DNA of 64,000 bases from JBFMGS01 sp040752635 (GTDB taxonomy: Bacteria > Bacillota > SHA-98 > UBA4971), in NCBI GenBank assembly GCA_040752635.1, contig JBFMGS010000002.1:1-64000 (forward strand). Reading direction: 5' to 3'. Both the position numbers and the translations under genes were made by a program. Below are positions 27,153-35,028 of this stretch, piece after piece; within the stretch, counting starts at the first letter, position 1; the number at the start of each line of letters is the position of its first letter. The notes beneath the pieces are model-generated. The model was given only the letters and a program-made list of their open reading frames with translations. It searched no databases and was not told where the DNA came from.

Positions 27153-27449
27153 CTACTTTAGTTTCGCAAGTGCGTCATCGACGTCAGCTTGCGAGAGACC
27201 ATCTACGAGGACGACCTTATCTCGGGACTTCTTGCCAACTCCCACCCTGACCAGGGACTTTCCGACGCCGAGGAGGCTCGCCACAAGCTCGCACACGGCG
27301 CGATTAGCCCGTCCTTCCAGTGGCGGTGCATTCACTCTGACCACGAGGACACCGTCCTCCAGCCCGACCACCTCTGTAACAGACGAGCGAGGCTTGACCT
27401 TCACTGTAAGCCTCGCTCGGCCTCCCTTCTCCCCTCGAACCATCAGCAT
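27153..27449 (-). CDS. DUF167/YggU family protein
   Basis: A 98-residue protein with LTVKVKPRSSVTEVVGLEDGVLVVRVNAPPLEGRANRAV and the conserved basic GVGKKSRDKVVLVDGLS, the core of the YggU/DUF167 alpha-beta fold. It is usually encoded near sepF and yggT in Gram-positive cell-division clusters, as here. Biochemical function is unknown. Confidence 0.9.
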   Translation of the reverse strand: MLMVRGEKGGRARLTVKVKPRSSVTEVVGLEDGVLVVRVNAPPLEGRANRAVCELVASLLGVGKSLVRVGVGKKSRDKVVLVDGLSQADVDDALAKLK

Positions 27450-27459
27450 CCGCTCCGCT

Positions 27460-27711
27460 CTACGTGGTCACAGCAGACCTCACCTTGACGCCCCGGATGT
27501 TGCCGAGCTTGCCTGTAAGACTCCCAATCTCGTCGGTGGTGCCATCAACTATGAGGGCTATGACGGCGACATCCTTCTCTCGGTACGGAATGCCCATGCG
27601 TCCAAGGATCATGTCCGCGTGGAAGCCCAATATCTCGTTCACCTTCGGGGCAGCCCGGCTTCTATCCTCCACAAGTATGCCCACAACAGCGATCCTGCGC
27701 TCCTGACTCAT
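27460..27711 (-). CDS. TM1266-family small ACT-like protein
   Basis: 83 residues. VVGILVEDRSRAAPKVNEIL, ADMILGRMGIPYREKDVAVI and ALIVDGTTDEIGSLTGKLG match the TM1266 family, an ACT-domain-like fold often labelled a putative regulator of the iron-only hydrogenase system. No hydrogenase gene is in the window, so the named role is not supported by context. Its start overlaps the stop of the S4 protein by four bases. Confidence 0.82.
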   Translation of the reverse strand: MSQERRIAVVGILVEDRSRAAPKVNEILGFHADMILGRMGIPYREKDVAVIALIVDGTTDEIGSLTGKLGNIRGVKVRSAVTT

Positions 27712-27989
27712 GGACGGTCCCCTGCTTCTCGGCGAAGATTAACGAGAACGCGGCCTTTGCGGGTCTCGCCTGTCACATCTACAAGTATCACACTTCCCCT
27801 TCTCTCGAGTGTTATGACGTCCGCAGGTTTGACGGCAAACGACGGATCGACCCTGGGAACCTCGTTCACCCGAACACGCCCTCGCCGGATCTCTTCAGCC
27901 ATCGCTGTGCGCGACACGCCGAACCCGAGGCTTGCAACAGCGTCGAGCCGCAGCCTTGCCACAGTGCCTGTAATCGTCCTATTTCCCAT
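27708..27989 (-). CDS. S4-domain RNA-binding protein, resembling only the C-terminal part of YlmH
   Basis: 93 residues: GTVARLRLDAVASLGFGVSR, RRGRVRVN, DPSFAVKPADVITLERRG and GETRKGRVLVNL match the S4 domain and tail of YlmH. The N-terminal domain of about 160 residues usual in YlmH is absent. Only about 125 bases lie between this start and sepF, so the missing part is not encoded nearby. A frame extension to 28052 adds 21 unrelated residues. It keeps the ylmH position next to sepF (ylmF) and yggS (ylmE). It may be a natural short form or a degraded gene; the S4 domain itself looks intact. Confidence 0.8.
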   Translation of the reverse strand: MGNRTITGTVARLRLDAVASLGFGVSRTAMAEEIRRGRVRVNEVPRVDPSFAVKPADVITLERRGSVILVDVTGETRKGRVLVNLRREAGDRP

Positions 27990-28114
27990 CTCTGAACACT
28001 CTTTTCCCCTTTCGAGGCGTGTTCGCCAATGCCGAGAATGCGGACGGGGCATCTCCCAAAGCTGGGTCTATGCACAAGCGTTCATCTGACTCCAATGAGG
28101 ATCAGTGCTGGAGT

Positions 28115-28543
28115 TTAGCGATGCTCGAAGATCCCGGATGAACTCGCCGCCACCTCCGCCCTTGCCGGCACGTCTAGGCCGATTTCGAAGTTGCTCGGCG
28201 TAAACAGGAATATGCCGTCGCTGACCTTCTGCATACTTCCATCCAGCGCATACGCGGCTCCGCCGGCGAAGTCCAGAACACGCCGGGCGAGATTTCGGTC
28301 TATCTCGGATACGGTGATGATGACCGGTCGGTGCCTCTTCAAATGGTCCAAGATGCCCGGGATATCGTCAAACGATCTCGGTTCTGTCACTACCAACTTC
28401 GCCCTGGGTGACTGGTGAAGCGCTACGACACCCCGTCCGGTTCTATGCTTGGGTGGCGGCACGAATCCTTCATCTTCTTCCTCGTCAGGAACCTCGCCAA
28501 ACCCCATGAAATCCAGGATCCTGTCGATGAGCCCCTTTCTCAC
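28115..28543 (-). CDS. sepF: cell division protein SepF
   Basis: 142 residues: an N-terminal amphipathic helix (KGLIDRILDFMGFG) that would bind the membrane, an acidic linker, and a C-terminal domain with PRSFDDIPGILDHLKRHRPVI, RRVLDFAGGAAYALDGSMQKV and IFLFTPSNFEI. SepF anchors and bundles FtsZ. The GTG start overlaps the yggS stop by four bases (GTGA). Confidence 0.95.
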   Translation of the reverse strand: MRKGLIDRILDFMGFGEVPDEEEDEGFVPPPKHRTGRGVVALHQSPRAKLVVTEPRSFDDIPGILDHLKRHRPVIITVSEIDRNLARRVLDFAGGAAYALDGSMQKVSDGIFLFTPSNFEIGLDVPARAEVAASSSGIFEHR

Positions 28544-29259
28544 AGCGCCACCCCCCTCTGCCGCGGTCCGAATATACCTGTGCCTATCCTTACCATAGTG
28601 GCGCCTTCCTCCACGGCGACCTCGAAGTCTTGCGTCATCCCCATCGAAAGGTGTGCCTCGCCCGGTCGAAAGAGACCTTCATCTCTAATTCTACGAAAGA
28701 CCTCCCTGGCCGCACGAAAGTACGGTCGGGCTTCGTCCTTCACCTCAACCACAGGCGCAATCGCCATGACCCCCGCCAGCTTGACTCTGTCGAGCGTGGA
28801 GACTTGCTTTGCCAGCTCGAGCGCGCCGGCCGGCTCCACGCCAAACCTGGAGGCTTTGCCCGAGACGTTGACTTCGAGGAGGCATTCCACCGTCCTGCCT
28901 TTCCTCTCAGCGGCGCGCTCGAGCTCGCAGGCAAGTCTCCATGAATCGAGCGAGTGAATGAGGCTGAAAACGTCCAGAGCATGCCTGACCTTGTTCGTCT
29001 GGAGATGCCCCACGAGGTGCCAAGCGATCTCCCTGCCGTTGACGTGTGTGCCGAGAATAGCGTATTTTTGTCTCGCTTCCTGGACCCGGTTCTCGCCGAC
29101 GAGCGATATTCCCGTCAGCACTGCTTCGCGTATCATCTCCACCCCGACGTCCTTCGTAATCGCCACAACCGCAACATCACTCGGGTCGCGGCCGGACGCC
29201 ATCGCAGCAACCTGGATCCTTTCACGGATGGACTTCAGCCTATCGGCGATCTCACTCAT
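28540..29259 (-). CDS. YggS-family PLP-binding protein (PLP homeostasis)
   Basis: 239 residues of the single-domain alanine-racemase-like fold. The PLP lysine is in VAITKDVG (about Lys36), and LVGENRVQEA, WHLVGHLQTNK, VNVSGKASRFG and LSMGMTQDFEVAVEEGATMVRIG are family motifs. These proteins buffer PLP rather than catalyse a known reaction. It corresponds to ylmE in the Bacillus ylmDEFGH order and is coupled to sepF. Confidence 0.94.
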   Translation of the reverse strand: MSEIADRLKSIRERIQVAAMASGRDPSDVAVVAITKDVGVEMIREAVLTGISLVGENRVQEARQKYAILGTHVNGREIAWHLVGHLQTNKVRHALDVFSLIHSLDSWRLACELERAAERKGRTVECLLEVNVSGKASRFGVEPAGALELAKQVSTLDRVKLAGVMAIAPVVEVKDEARPYFRAAREVFRRIRDEGLFRPGEAHLSMGMTQDFEVAVEEGATMVRIGTGIFGPRQRGVAL

Positions 29260-29277
29260 AGCCGTCCGAACCTCCGA

Positions 29278-30666
29278 TCACCGCCAGATGGTGACGCGTG
29301 TCTCATGGACCATTGATGGATTTGTCACCACGCGCTGTCCCTCGCGCAAGCCCTCGACAACCGCCCATTCGGCGTCAGCGGCCTTGACGCTCACAGGCCT
29401 TCTCACGACCCCGAGATTGACCGGCACGTATACGATATCCCCCTCACCGGTATGGACGACCGAGCGCCTGGGAATCACCAGGCCTGAGACGGTCTTCCCG
29501 ATGATGTTCAGACGAATGCGGCGCCTGTAATAGAGGTCCTCGGGGAAGCCGGAGATCTCGAGCAACATGGCCCGCTCCCCGTCGGGCGCAGCCTCGCGCG
29601 TGTAGAATACCTTCGATGCGAGAGACGGTCCGCCAGGAACCGACGCAAACCTCACACGGAGGCCACGCGACGAGTCAAGCTCGGCAACCTGGTCGGCACG
29701 GGGGAATACAAGAACAAAAAGGCGGTAGTTGTCTATCAAACGAAAGATGGGCTGTCCCGCATCAACACCCGCCCCGGCCTGAATCCGCCCGGGTGAAGGG
29801 ACCAGGGATCGGGCCTCGTCGGGTCCCAGGTCTTTGCAGGTGCGAGGTGAAAGAACGTGCTCGAGACCGTCGAGTTCGAAACTAACGACCCCGGGGCTTT
29901 CGGCGCGCAGTTGGAACACAACCCGCCGGTAGGTTGCCTCGCACTGCTTGACTTTATCAGCAAACGACTGCCCTTTGATCTCAAGCGCTTTCTTCTCGCG
30001 TTCCAACTCCTGGACGGCCATGTCTAACGCTTTCTTCGCCTCGGCCAGGGCAGACGTATGTTCTCTTACCCCTTGGGCGTCGCCGGATGACCTGGCGCGC
30101 GCAAGCGCTCGCTTTTCATTCTCCACGTTGAGCCTGCACGCTGCGACCTCTTTGCCAAGTTGGTCAAGCCTGCCACGAGCGTATGCATCCAACTTCGCAA
30201 GTTCCTCCCTCGCCTTCTTTAGTGGGAGCTCAACTCGGAGCCTCGCCTGTTCTTCCGCCACCTCCGCAATGATTGACCCAACTCTCACCTTTTCGCCCTC
30301 GGAGGCCACCAGCTTGACGGTCCCGGAAACTGGGGTCACAAAGACCTTTTCATCTCTCACCACGATGCCATCGAGCTCGAGAGCCTGTTCCACCGTGCCC
30401 CACGTAGCCCGCGCACACTCCAGCCGCTTCTCAACAGCCCAGATGCTGGACCCTCTGTAAAGGGACCAGACAGCGAGCGCGACAACAGCAAGGAAAAGAA
30501 CTGCAGCGCTCGCCACGAGCGGCCGCGAACGCTTCCCCCTCCTCGCCTCTCTGATGTCAGCTTCGGTCTCAAGAGCCTTATCCGCAACGACACGCAGGTG
30601 AGGCGAATAGCAGAGCACACGTTTTCTGTGGCTCATGCAACCGCGGCTTTCCGCCCCACCCGGCAC
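29278..30666 (-). CDS. HlyD-like membrane-anchored protein
   Basis: 462 residues. A basic cytoplasmic N-terminus is followed by one membrane anchor (LVASAAVLFLAVVALAVWSL, about residues 50-70). Then comes a lipoyl-like hairpin (DGIVVRDEKVFVTPVSGTV, EGEKVRVGSIIAEV), a long helical coiled-coil of about 90 residues, and beta-rich adaptor domains (GLVIPRRSVVHTGEGDIVYV). It resembles efflux periplasmic adaptors, but no transporter is adjacent. Similar proteins occur beside yggS/sepF in other Clostridia, so a cell-envelope role is possible. The GTG at 30666 has GAGGAGG at eight bases. Confidence 0.8.
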   Translation of the reverse strand: MPGGAESRGCMSHRKRVLCYSPHLRVVADKALETEADIREARRGKRSRPLVASAAVLFLAVVALAVWSLYRGSSIWAVEKRLECARATWGTVEQALELDGIVVRDEKVFVTPVSGTVKLVASEGEKVRVGSIIAEVAEEQARLRVELPLKKAREELAKLDAYARGRLDQLGKEVAACRLNVENEKRALARARSSGDAQGVREHTSALAEAKKALDMAVQELEREKKALEIKGQSFADKVKQCEATYRRVVFQLRAESPGVVSFELDGLEHVLSPRTCKDLGPDEARSLVPSPGRIQAGAGVDAGQPIFRLIDNYRLFVLVFPRADQVAELDSSRGLRVRFASVPGGPSLASKVFYTREAAPDGERAMLLEISGFPEDLYYRRRIRLNIIGKTVSGLVIPRRSVVHTGEGDIVYVPVNLGVVRRPVSVKAADAEWAVVEGLREGQRVVTNPSMVHETRVTIWR

Positions 30667-30848
30667 GCGCAACACCTCCTCACGATATCCTAGTTTTTCT
30701 ACAGCGCGTCATGAAGTCCTGCCTGCTCGCAGCAGCCCTTTGAGAGCAGCGTTCGCCTGAGTTCGATGTCTATCGACATAAGATCCGGCCATGCTCCGGG
30801 CATCGCCAATGATCGCCACGACTCCCGCCAGTATAGTTTGCCGTCATG

Positions 30849-31658
30849 CTACTCAGGAATGAACATAAGCGCGGCCATGCGGCCAGTTGTGCCTGAAGCG
30901 CCGCGGTATGAGAAGAAAAGGTCCTCTCGACAGGAGGTGCAGAGCGTTGATACGAGGATGTTGTCGCGCGCAAGCCCGGCTATCAGGAGCTCCTTTCGAC
31001 ACGCCTCCTTGAGATCCAGGCGAAACTTCCCCCGTCCGGCGGGTAACGCCACGTCCGCGCTGCGAGCGGCTGTCTGGCAAGCGACTGCGACCTCCCGACC
31101 GACTTCGTAGCAGCAGGACCCGATAGACGGTCCGATCCCGGCCAGAATGTCGCCGGGCTTGAGGCCAAACGCCCTGCAAAGCGTCGCTACAGCCTGCCCC
31201 GGAGCATTCAGGGCAACGCCTCTCCATCCTGCATGAACCAGTCCGATCGCGCGACCCCCTCGATGGACGAGGAAGATTGGCACGCAATCGGCAACATAGC
31301 ACGAGAGCACGACCCCGGGGTACGATGTGACAAGGCTGTCGGTGGCGGGTATCCCCGGAGAACCCGGGGCCCACTCACACCCCCGGTCATTCGGCCCGAC
31401 AACAGCCGTATGGCTACCATGCACTTGCACGCCGGCGACCAGAGCGTCGGAAGGCGCTTCGACGGCCCGAAGCACCCTCTTTCTGTTCTCCCCCACACAC
31501 GCGGGATCATCGCCCACGTGGTAGCCCATGTTGAGCGTGGCAAAAGGCCCGACGCTCACCCCACCCAGCCTCGTTGTAAACGCGTGGGATACCACGCCGA
31601 GTGCGGATAGCTCGGGAAACACAAGGTACGATACACCATCGCTCAAACGTAACTCCAA
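30849..31658 (-). CDS. pgeF: PgeF-type (YfiH/YlmD family) peptidoglycan editing factor
   Basis: 269 residues of the laccase-domain multicopper-like fold. HAFTTRLGGVSVGPFATLNM, the zinc or copper ligands in VAGVQVHGS, VADCVPIFL and GLVHAGWRGVALN, and the C-terminal CREDLFFSYRGASGTTGRMAA are diagnostic. Family members are reported to act on muropeptide precursors or purine nucleosides. The start is a TTG seven bases after GAGGAGG. The leader holds a copy of the dispersed inverted-repeat element (31674-31768) ending just before the ribosome site. Confidence 0.92.
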   Translation of the reverse strand: MELRLSDGVSYLVFPELSALGVVSHAFTTRLGGVSVGPFATLNMGYHVGDDPACVGENRKRVLRAVEAPSDALVAGVQVHGSHTAVVGPNDRGCEWAPGSPGIPATDSLVTSYPGVVLSCYVADCVPIFLVHRGGRAIGLVHAGWRGVALNAPGQAVATLCRAFGLKPGDILAGIGPSIGSCCYEVGREVAVACQTAARSADVALPAGRGKFRLDLKEACRKELLIAGLARDNILVSTLCTSCREDLFFSYRGASGTTGRMAALMFIPE

Positions 31659-31673
31659 CTCATGTCCTCCTCG

Positions 31674-31768
31674 GGGGTTGTCGGTGATTGCATTGGGGGC
31701 AAACAGCGTCAGACCACGGGCGGTGGCAAGCTCCGAGTGGGAACCCAGGATGCAACACCGGCAACCCC
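31674..31768. repeat. dispersed inverted-repeat element, copy A
   Basis: A 95-base intergenic element with arms 31674-31693 (GGGGTTGTCGGTGATTGCAT) and 31750-31768 (ATGCAACACCGGCAACCCC). The arms pair along their length except for one mismatch and one extra base. Between the arms are GGGGGC, GGCAAG and GGGAAC blocks also seen in copy B. It lies in the leader of pgeF on the minus strand. No open frame is inside it. Confidence 0.7.
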
Positions 31769-31962
31769 AGCAGCGTTCGTAATCAGTACTGCCCTGTCAC
31801 GTATGCGTTCCTTGCCAGAATCATGGGTTCGAAGGCCACTGACGCAGTGACTCCCCGGCCAAATGGTGCAACCAGAGCCGCTGAACCGGGTTGTCGTTCC
31901 GTATCTGACAAAGCGGTATTGGGAGTGGCATGGACTCTTGGCGACTAACGTAGCAAGATGGC
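31769..31962. other. intergenic remainder between pgeF leader and nrdR
   Basis: About 190 bases without a recognisable gene. It contains a further GGTTGTCG segment near 31889 that resembles an arm of the dispersed element, but no partner arm was found. No clear terminator for nrdR was seen. Confidence 0.4.
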
Positions 31963-32418
31963 CTATTCCTCTTCGTGGAGTTTCTTGAGTTCTTGCATAA
32001 ATGTGTCTATATCCTTGAATTCCCTGTAAACCGAGGCAAAACGCACATAGGCCACCTTGTCAAGGCTTCGCAGCTTGCGGACGACCATCTCTCCGATAAC
32101 TTCGCTCGATACCTCTGGATCCAGACGCCCCCGCAGTTCTCGTTCGACTTCGCTGGTCACCTGCTCCAATACGTTCATGGGAATAGGGCGCTTCTGGCAC
32201 GCTTTCATCAGACCGGTTAGAATCTTGTTGCGATTGAACGGCTCTCTCCTGCCGTCCTTCTTGACCACCATGAGAGGGACCTCGTCAACCGTTTCGTAGG
32301 TGGTGAACCTTCGCTCGCACGAAAGGCATTCGCGCCTTCGCCGAATTGCGGAGCCCTCGTCAGTCGCCCGGGAGTCTACAACCTTGCTCTCCGGGTATCC
32401 ACAGTACGGGCACCTCAT
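31963..32418 (-). CDS. nrdR: transcriptional repressor NrdR
   Basis: 151 residues: an N-terminal zinc ribbon ([17 protein letters not shown] ... [12 protein letters not shown]) and an ATP-cone domain ([20 protein letters not shown]). NrdR represses ribonucleotide reductase genes in response to dATP/ATP. Length and motif order match the family exactly. A TATAAT-containing promoter lies about 65 bases upstream. No nrd genes are in the window. Confidence 0.97.
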   Translation of the reverse strand: MRCPYCGYPESKVVDSRATDEGSAIRRRRECLSCERRFTTYETVDEVPLMVVKKDGRREPFNRNKILTGLMKACQKRPIPMNVLEQVTSEVERELRGRLDPEVSSEVIGEMVVRKLRSLDKVAYVRFASVYREFKDIDTFMQELKKLHEEE

Positions 32419-32483
32419 GCTGTTCCCTCCGACAGGTCGGGTTTACCAGGGGAAGTCCCTTCTACATATCGTGACTTACTCTC

Positions 32484-32513
32484 ATTATAGCCCTCAACAT
32501 CTGGCATGTGCAA
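32484..32513 (-). promoter_or_regulatory. probable sigma-A promoter of nrdR
   Basis: On the minus strand a perfect -10 TATAAT (32489-32484) is preceded by TTGCAC (32513-32508) with an 18-base spacer. The -35 matches only the TTG core. Confidence 0.5.
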
Positions 32514-32593
32514 TCCTGTCTGACATCTCGGTCCAAACGATAGCCCCACTCGCAAGCACTACGTAGCAGTTCAAAAGCATTTCCGACTTTGCC

Positions 32594-32664
32594 GGAGGTT
32601 GCCGATGATTGCACGAGGGGCCTTCGGAATTCGGCAAGTGACGGAACGCAACACCAGCAACCCC
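32594..32664. repeat. dispersed inverted-repeat element, copy B
   Basis: Arms 32594-32614 (GGAGGTTGCCGATGATTGCA plus C) and 32648-32664 (GCAACACCAGCAACCCC) enclose a spacer with GGGGCC, CGGCAAG and GGAAC blocks in the same order as copy A. The left arms differ from copy A at only a few positions. It lies in the divergent nrdR/sigG intergenic region. Confidence 0.7.
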
Positions 32665-32682
32665 GGGCAGAGTGTGCCGTAA

Positions 32683-32697
32683 AAAGTGGTGTGGATT
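32683..32697. repeat. intergenic motif shared with 62525-62539
   Basis: AAAGTGGTGTGGATT occurs here and, as its reverse complement, at 62525-62539. Weaker similarity continues for about seven bases on each side. Both copies are intergenic. It resembles the style of an insertion-sequence terminus, but no transposase is near either copy. Confidence 0.5.
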
Positions 32698-32906
32698 CCT
32701 GACGGCCTGTTTACCATCCTTGGATGTGTTTAGGCCTCATACATGTGCAGAGCATTTGACTTTGCTCATTGTCGCGACCCGAGACGCCTTCAGCCGTAAC
32801 AGTGCTAATTGAGCTTGCTGAGTTAGGTTCTGCCAGAATAAAAACGAGTTCAAGAGGCAATACTTCTACTGAAGTTGAGATATTCTGGAAATGCGGAGGG
32901 ACCCCT

Positions 32907-33680
32907 ATGATGGTGAACAAGGTTGAGATCTGCGGGGTCAATACGTCCAAGCTGCCAGTGCTCAGCAACCAGAAAATGCGCGAATTCCTTGAACTCGTGA
33001 AAAAAGGGGATAAAGACGCGCGCGAAAAGCTCATATACGGAAACCTCCGCCTGGTGCTCAGTGTGATACAGCGGTTTAATAACAGGGGCGAGTACGTGGA
33101 CGACCTCTTTCAGGTCGGATGCATAGGCCTCATGAAAGCGATCGATAACTTTGATCTGTCACAGAATGTGAGATTCTCAACGTACGCCGTCCCGATGATA
33201 ATCGGAGAAATCAGGCGGTATCTCCGCGACAACAACCCGATCCGGGTTTCCCGATCCTTACGGGACGTGGCTTACAAGGCCCTTCAAGTAAGAGATGCGC
33301 TCGTCAGCCGGAACTCTAAGGAACCGTCCATCAGCGAAATCGCTGAGGAACTTAAGCTTCCGCGCGAGGAGATCGTGTACGCGCTCGACGCCATTCAGGA
33401 CCCGGTATCGCTCTTTGAACCCATATACCACGACGGCGGAGATCCAATCTATGTTATGGACCAGGTAAGCGACGAGAAAAACCAGGACTCCACGTGGCTC
33501 GAGGGTATATCCATAAGGGAGGCAATGGAGAAACTCAACGAAAGAGAAAGGCTGATCCTGAAGCTGCGCTTCTTTGAGGGAAAGACCCAGATGGAGGTCG
33601 CGGAGGAGATAGGAATCTCCCAGGCCCAGGTGTCGCGACTGGAGAAAGCTGCGCTGAAACATATGAGACGGTTCATGTAG
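32907..33680 (+). CDS. sigG: late forespore sigma factor SigG
   Basis: 257 residues. VNKVEICGVNTSKLPVLSN at the N-terminus is specific to sigma-G. Region 2 (FNNRGEYVDDLFQVGCIGLM), the stretch beginning EIRRYLRDNNPIRVSRSLRD, LDAIQDPVSLFEPIY and the region 4 helix-turn-helix TQMEVAEEIGISQAQVSRLE all agree closely with Bacillus sigma-G. The ATG at 32907 follows GGAGGG; a longer upstream frame is not family-like. It directs late gene expression in the forespore. spoIIR follows immediately on the same strand. Confidence 0.97.
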   Translation: MMVNKVEICGVNTSKLPVLSNQKMREFLELVKKGDKDAREKLIYGNLRLVLSVIQRFNNRGEYVDDLFQVGCIGLMKAIDNFDLSQNVRFSTYAVPMIIGEIRRYLRDNNPIRVSRSLRDVAYKALQVRDALVSRNSKEPSISEIAEELKLPREEIVYALDAIQDPVSLFEPIYHDGGDPIYVMDQVSDEKNQDSTWLEGISIREAMEKLNERERLILKLRFFEGKTQMEVAEEIGISQAQVSRLEKAALKHMRRFM

Positions 33681-33702
33681 ACGGCCCACGGAGGTGACCG
33701 CA

Positions 33703-34536
33703 TTGCGGGCAAGGATCGCAGTATGCGTTCTTATACTTCTCACTACCGTAATCGCAATACTAGCCTCGGCTGCAGTGTTCGATGCCAGGCTGTTCCCTCA
33801 AGAAGTGGGAGCCCCAAAGGCGTTCAACACTCACAACCTCATTCGATTGCATGTCGTGGCAAACAGCGATAGTGAAGAGGACCAGTCCCTGAAACTGGAC
33901 GTCCGAGACGCTGTAGTCGCAAGGACGGAGGAACTCCTGGGCAGGGTGAAAACAAAGGAGGAGGCCTGGCGTATACTGCTTGATAATCTTGGTGAGATCC
34001 AGGCCGTTGCCACAAATGAGATCAGAAAAGCGGGCAGGCATTACCAGGCGCTGGTTGAGATGGGGACGTTCGCCTTCCCCGAGCGCAAGTATGGCGGGCT
34101 CACCTTACCCGAAGGAGACTACGAAGCGGTAAGGGTGGTGCTTGGCGCCGGCAAAGGCCGGAATTGGTGGTGTGTGCTCTTTCCGCCACTTTGCTTTATA
34201 AAGATGAATGAAAACAGAGAAGTAGAGGGGCTGAAATACGAGCTCTCCCCCGGGGAGGCCCTGGCGAAGCTTCGCCTGGACCTGACAGGACCATCCTCGC
34301 CTCAGGCTGCACGGACTCTGGGGACGAGTGAATATGTACCCCTCGTTCCGGTTTTTGGCGCGTCCGTTCCCCATCTTCTCTCCTGCAACACAATACCCGC
34401 CATAATGTTCTTTTCAGCACCTTACCTGCCGGAGCCCGTAAAGCCGAGCCTCTCGTGCCTCCTTTCACTGGGTAGCTCGGCGCGGGCTCTCAACCATCGC
34501 ACCGCCGCTCGAACCGGGCAAGCTGCCGTCCTGTGA
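33703..34536 (+). CDS. spoIIR: stage II sporulation protein R
   Basis: A secreted forespore signal that triggers SpoIIGA to process pro-sigma-E. An N-terminal membrane/signal segment (IAVCVLILLTTVIAILASAAVF) precedes NLIRLHVVANSDSEEDQSLKLDVRDAV, GGLTLPEGDYEAVRVVLGAG and the family hallmark GRNWWCVLFPPLCF. The TTG at 33703 is correctly spaced from GGAGGTGA; the GTG at 33694 lies inside that site. After about residue 205 the C-terminus is not conserved and is longer than in Bacillus. Its target SpoIIGA is also in this window. Confidence 0.93.
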   Translation: MRARIAVCVLILLTTVIAILASAAVFDARLFPQEVGAPKAFNTHNLIRLHVVANSDSEEDQSLKLDVRDAVVARTEELLGRVKTKEEAWRILLDNLGEIQAVATNEIRKAGRHYQALVEMGTFAFPERKYGGLTLPEGDYEAVRVVLGAGKGRNWWCVLFPPLCFIKMNENREVEGLKYELSPGEALAKLRLDLTGPSSPQAARTLGTSEYVPLVPVFGASVPHLLSCNTIPAIMFFSAPYLPEPVKPSLSCLLSLGSSARALNHRTAARTGQAAVL

Positions 34537-34677
34537 CTCTTCACTCCATTTCAAAGCGAAAGGTTCCAGGGCGAGTTCAAGGTTCAGTATGATCCAACCA
34601 ATCCTGGCCGGAGGCACGCACAGACCCCCACTGCGGTGCATATAATGGTTTATGCAGGCTCGTGGGGGGTGATTGCC

Positions 34678-34938
34678 ATGCTCGTGCGAATATCGGACCT
34701 TCGAACCCGTGAGGTGGTAAACGTGGTAGACGGCCGGAGGCTGGGGCCGATCTGCGACATCGAGGTGGACCTTGCCACAGGCCAGGTGAAGTCGATAATG
34801 GTGCCCGGCCCGGCGAAACTTATGGGTATTCTGGGGCGGTATAACGACTATGTCATCCCCTGGGAGAAGATTCGTAGAATAGGACTTGATGTCATCCTTG
34901 TAGAGGCAAGCGAGTACGCCGAACCTTCAAAACAATAA
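34678..34938 (+). CDS. ylmC: YlmC/YmxH-family PRC-barrel sporulation protein
   Basis: 86 residues: LVRISDLRTREVVNVVDGRRLG, ICDIEVDLATGQVKSIMVPG and DYVIPWEKIRRIGLDVILVE match the small PRC-barrel proteins YlmC/YmxH of spore formers. The ATG at 34678 follows GGGGGGTGA; a frame opening at 34636 has no ribosome site. Function is not well defined. An inverted-repeat element begins two bases after the stop and may end the transcript. Confidence 0.9.
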   Translation: MLVRISDLRTREVVNVVDGRRLGPICDIEVDLATGQVKSIMVPGPAKLMGILGRYNDYVIPWEKIRRIGLDVILVEASEYAEPSKQ

Positions 34939-34939
34939 T

Positions 34940-34996
34940 GGGGTTTCCGGCAAGCGGTCGGGCCTCGAGTGCCCTCAAGCAAGCACCGGCAACCCC
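34940..34996. repeat. dispersed inverted-repeat element, copy C (short)
   Basis: GGGGTTTCCGG (34940-34950) and CCGGCAACCCC (34986-34996) pair at ten of eleven positions around a 35-base spacer. The right arm is the same GCACCGGCAACCCC block as in copy A. It lies between the convergent ylmC and radical SAM genes and could act as a bidirectional terminator, though no T-run follows. Confidence 0.6.
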
Positions 34997-35028
34997 CGTC
35001 CCCCAAAATGGCGAACACTCCCATAAGC

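Noticed and set aside
31801..31870. Possible tRNA, because of a GGTTCGAA-like segment near 31828
   Set aside because: No acceptor, D or anticodon stems can be formed around it.
33694..34536. Frameshift in the 3' part of spoIIR
   Set aside because: The C-terminus is unusual after about residue 205, but the conserved core is intact and no alternative frame continues the family, so divergence is the simpler reading.
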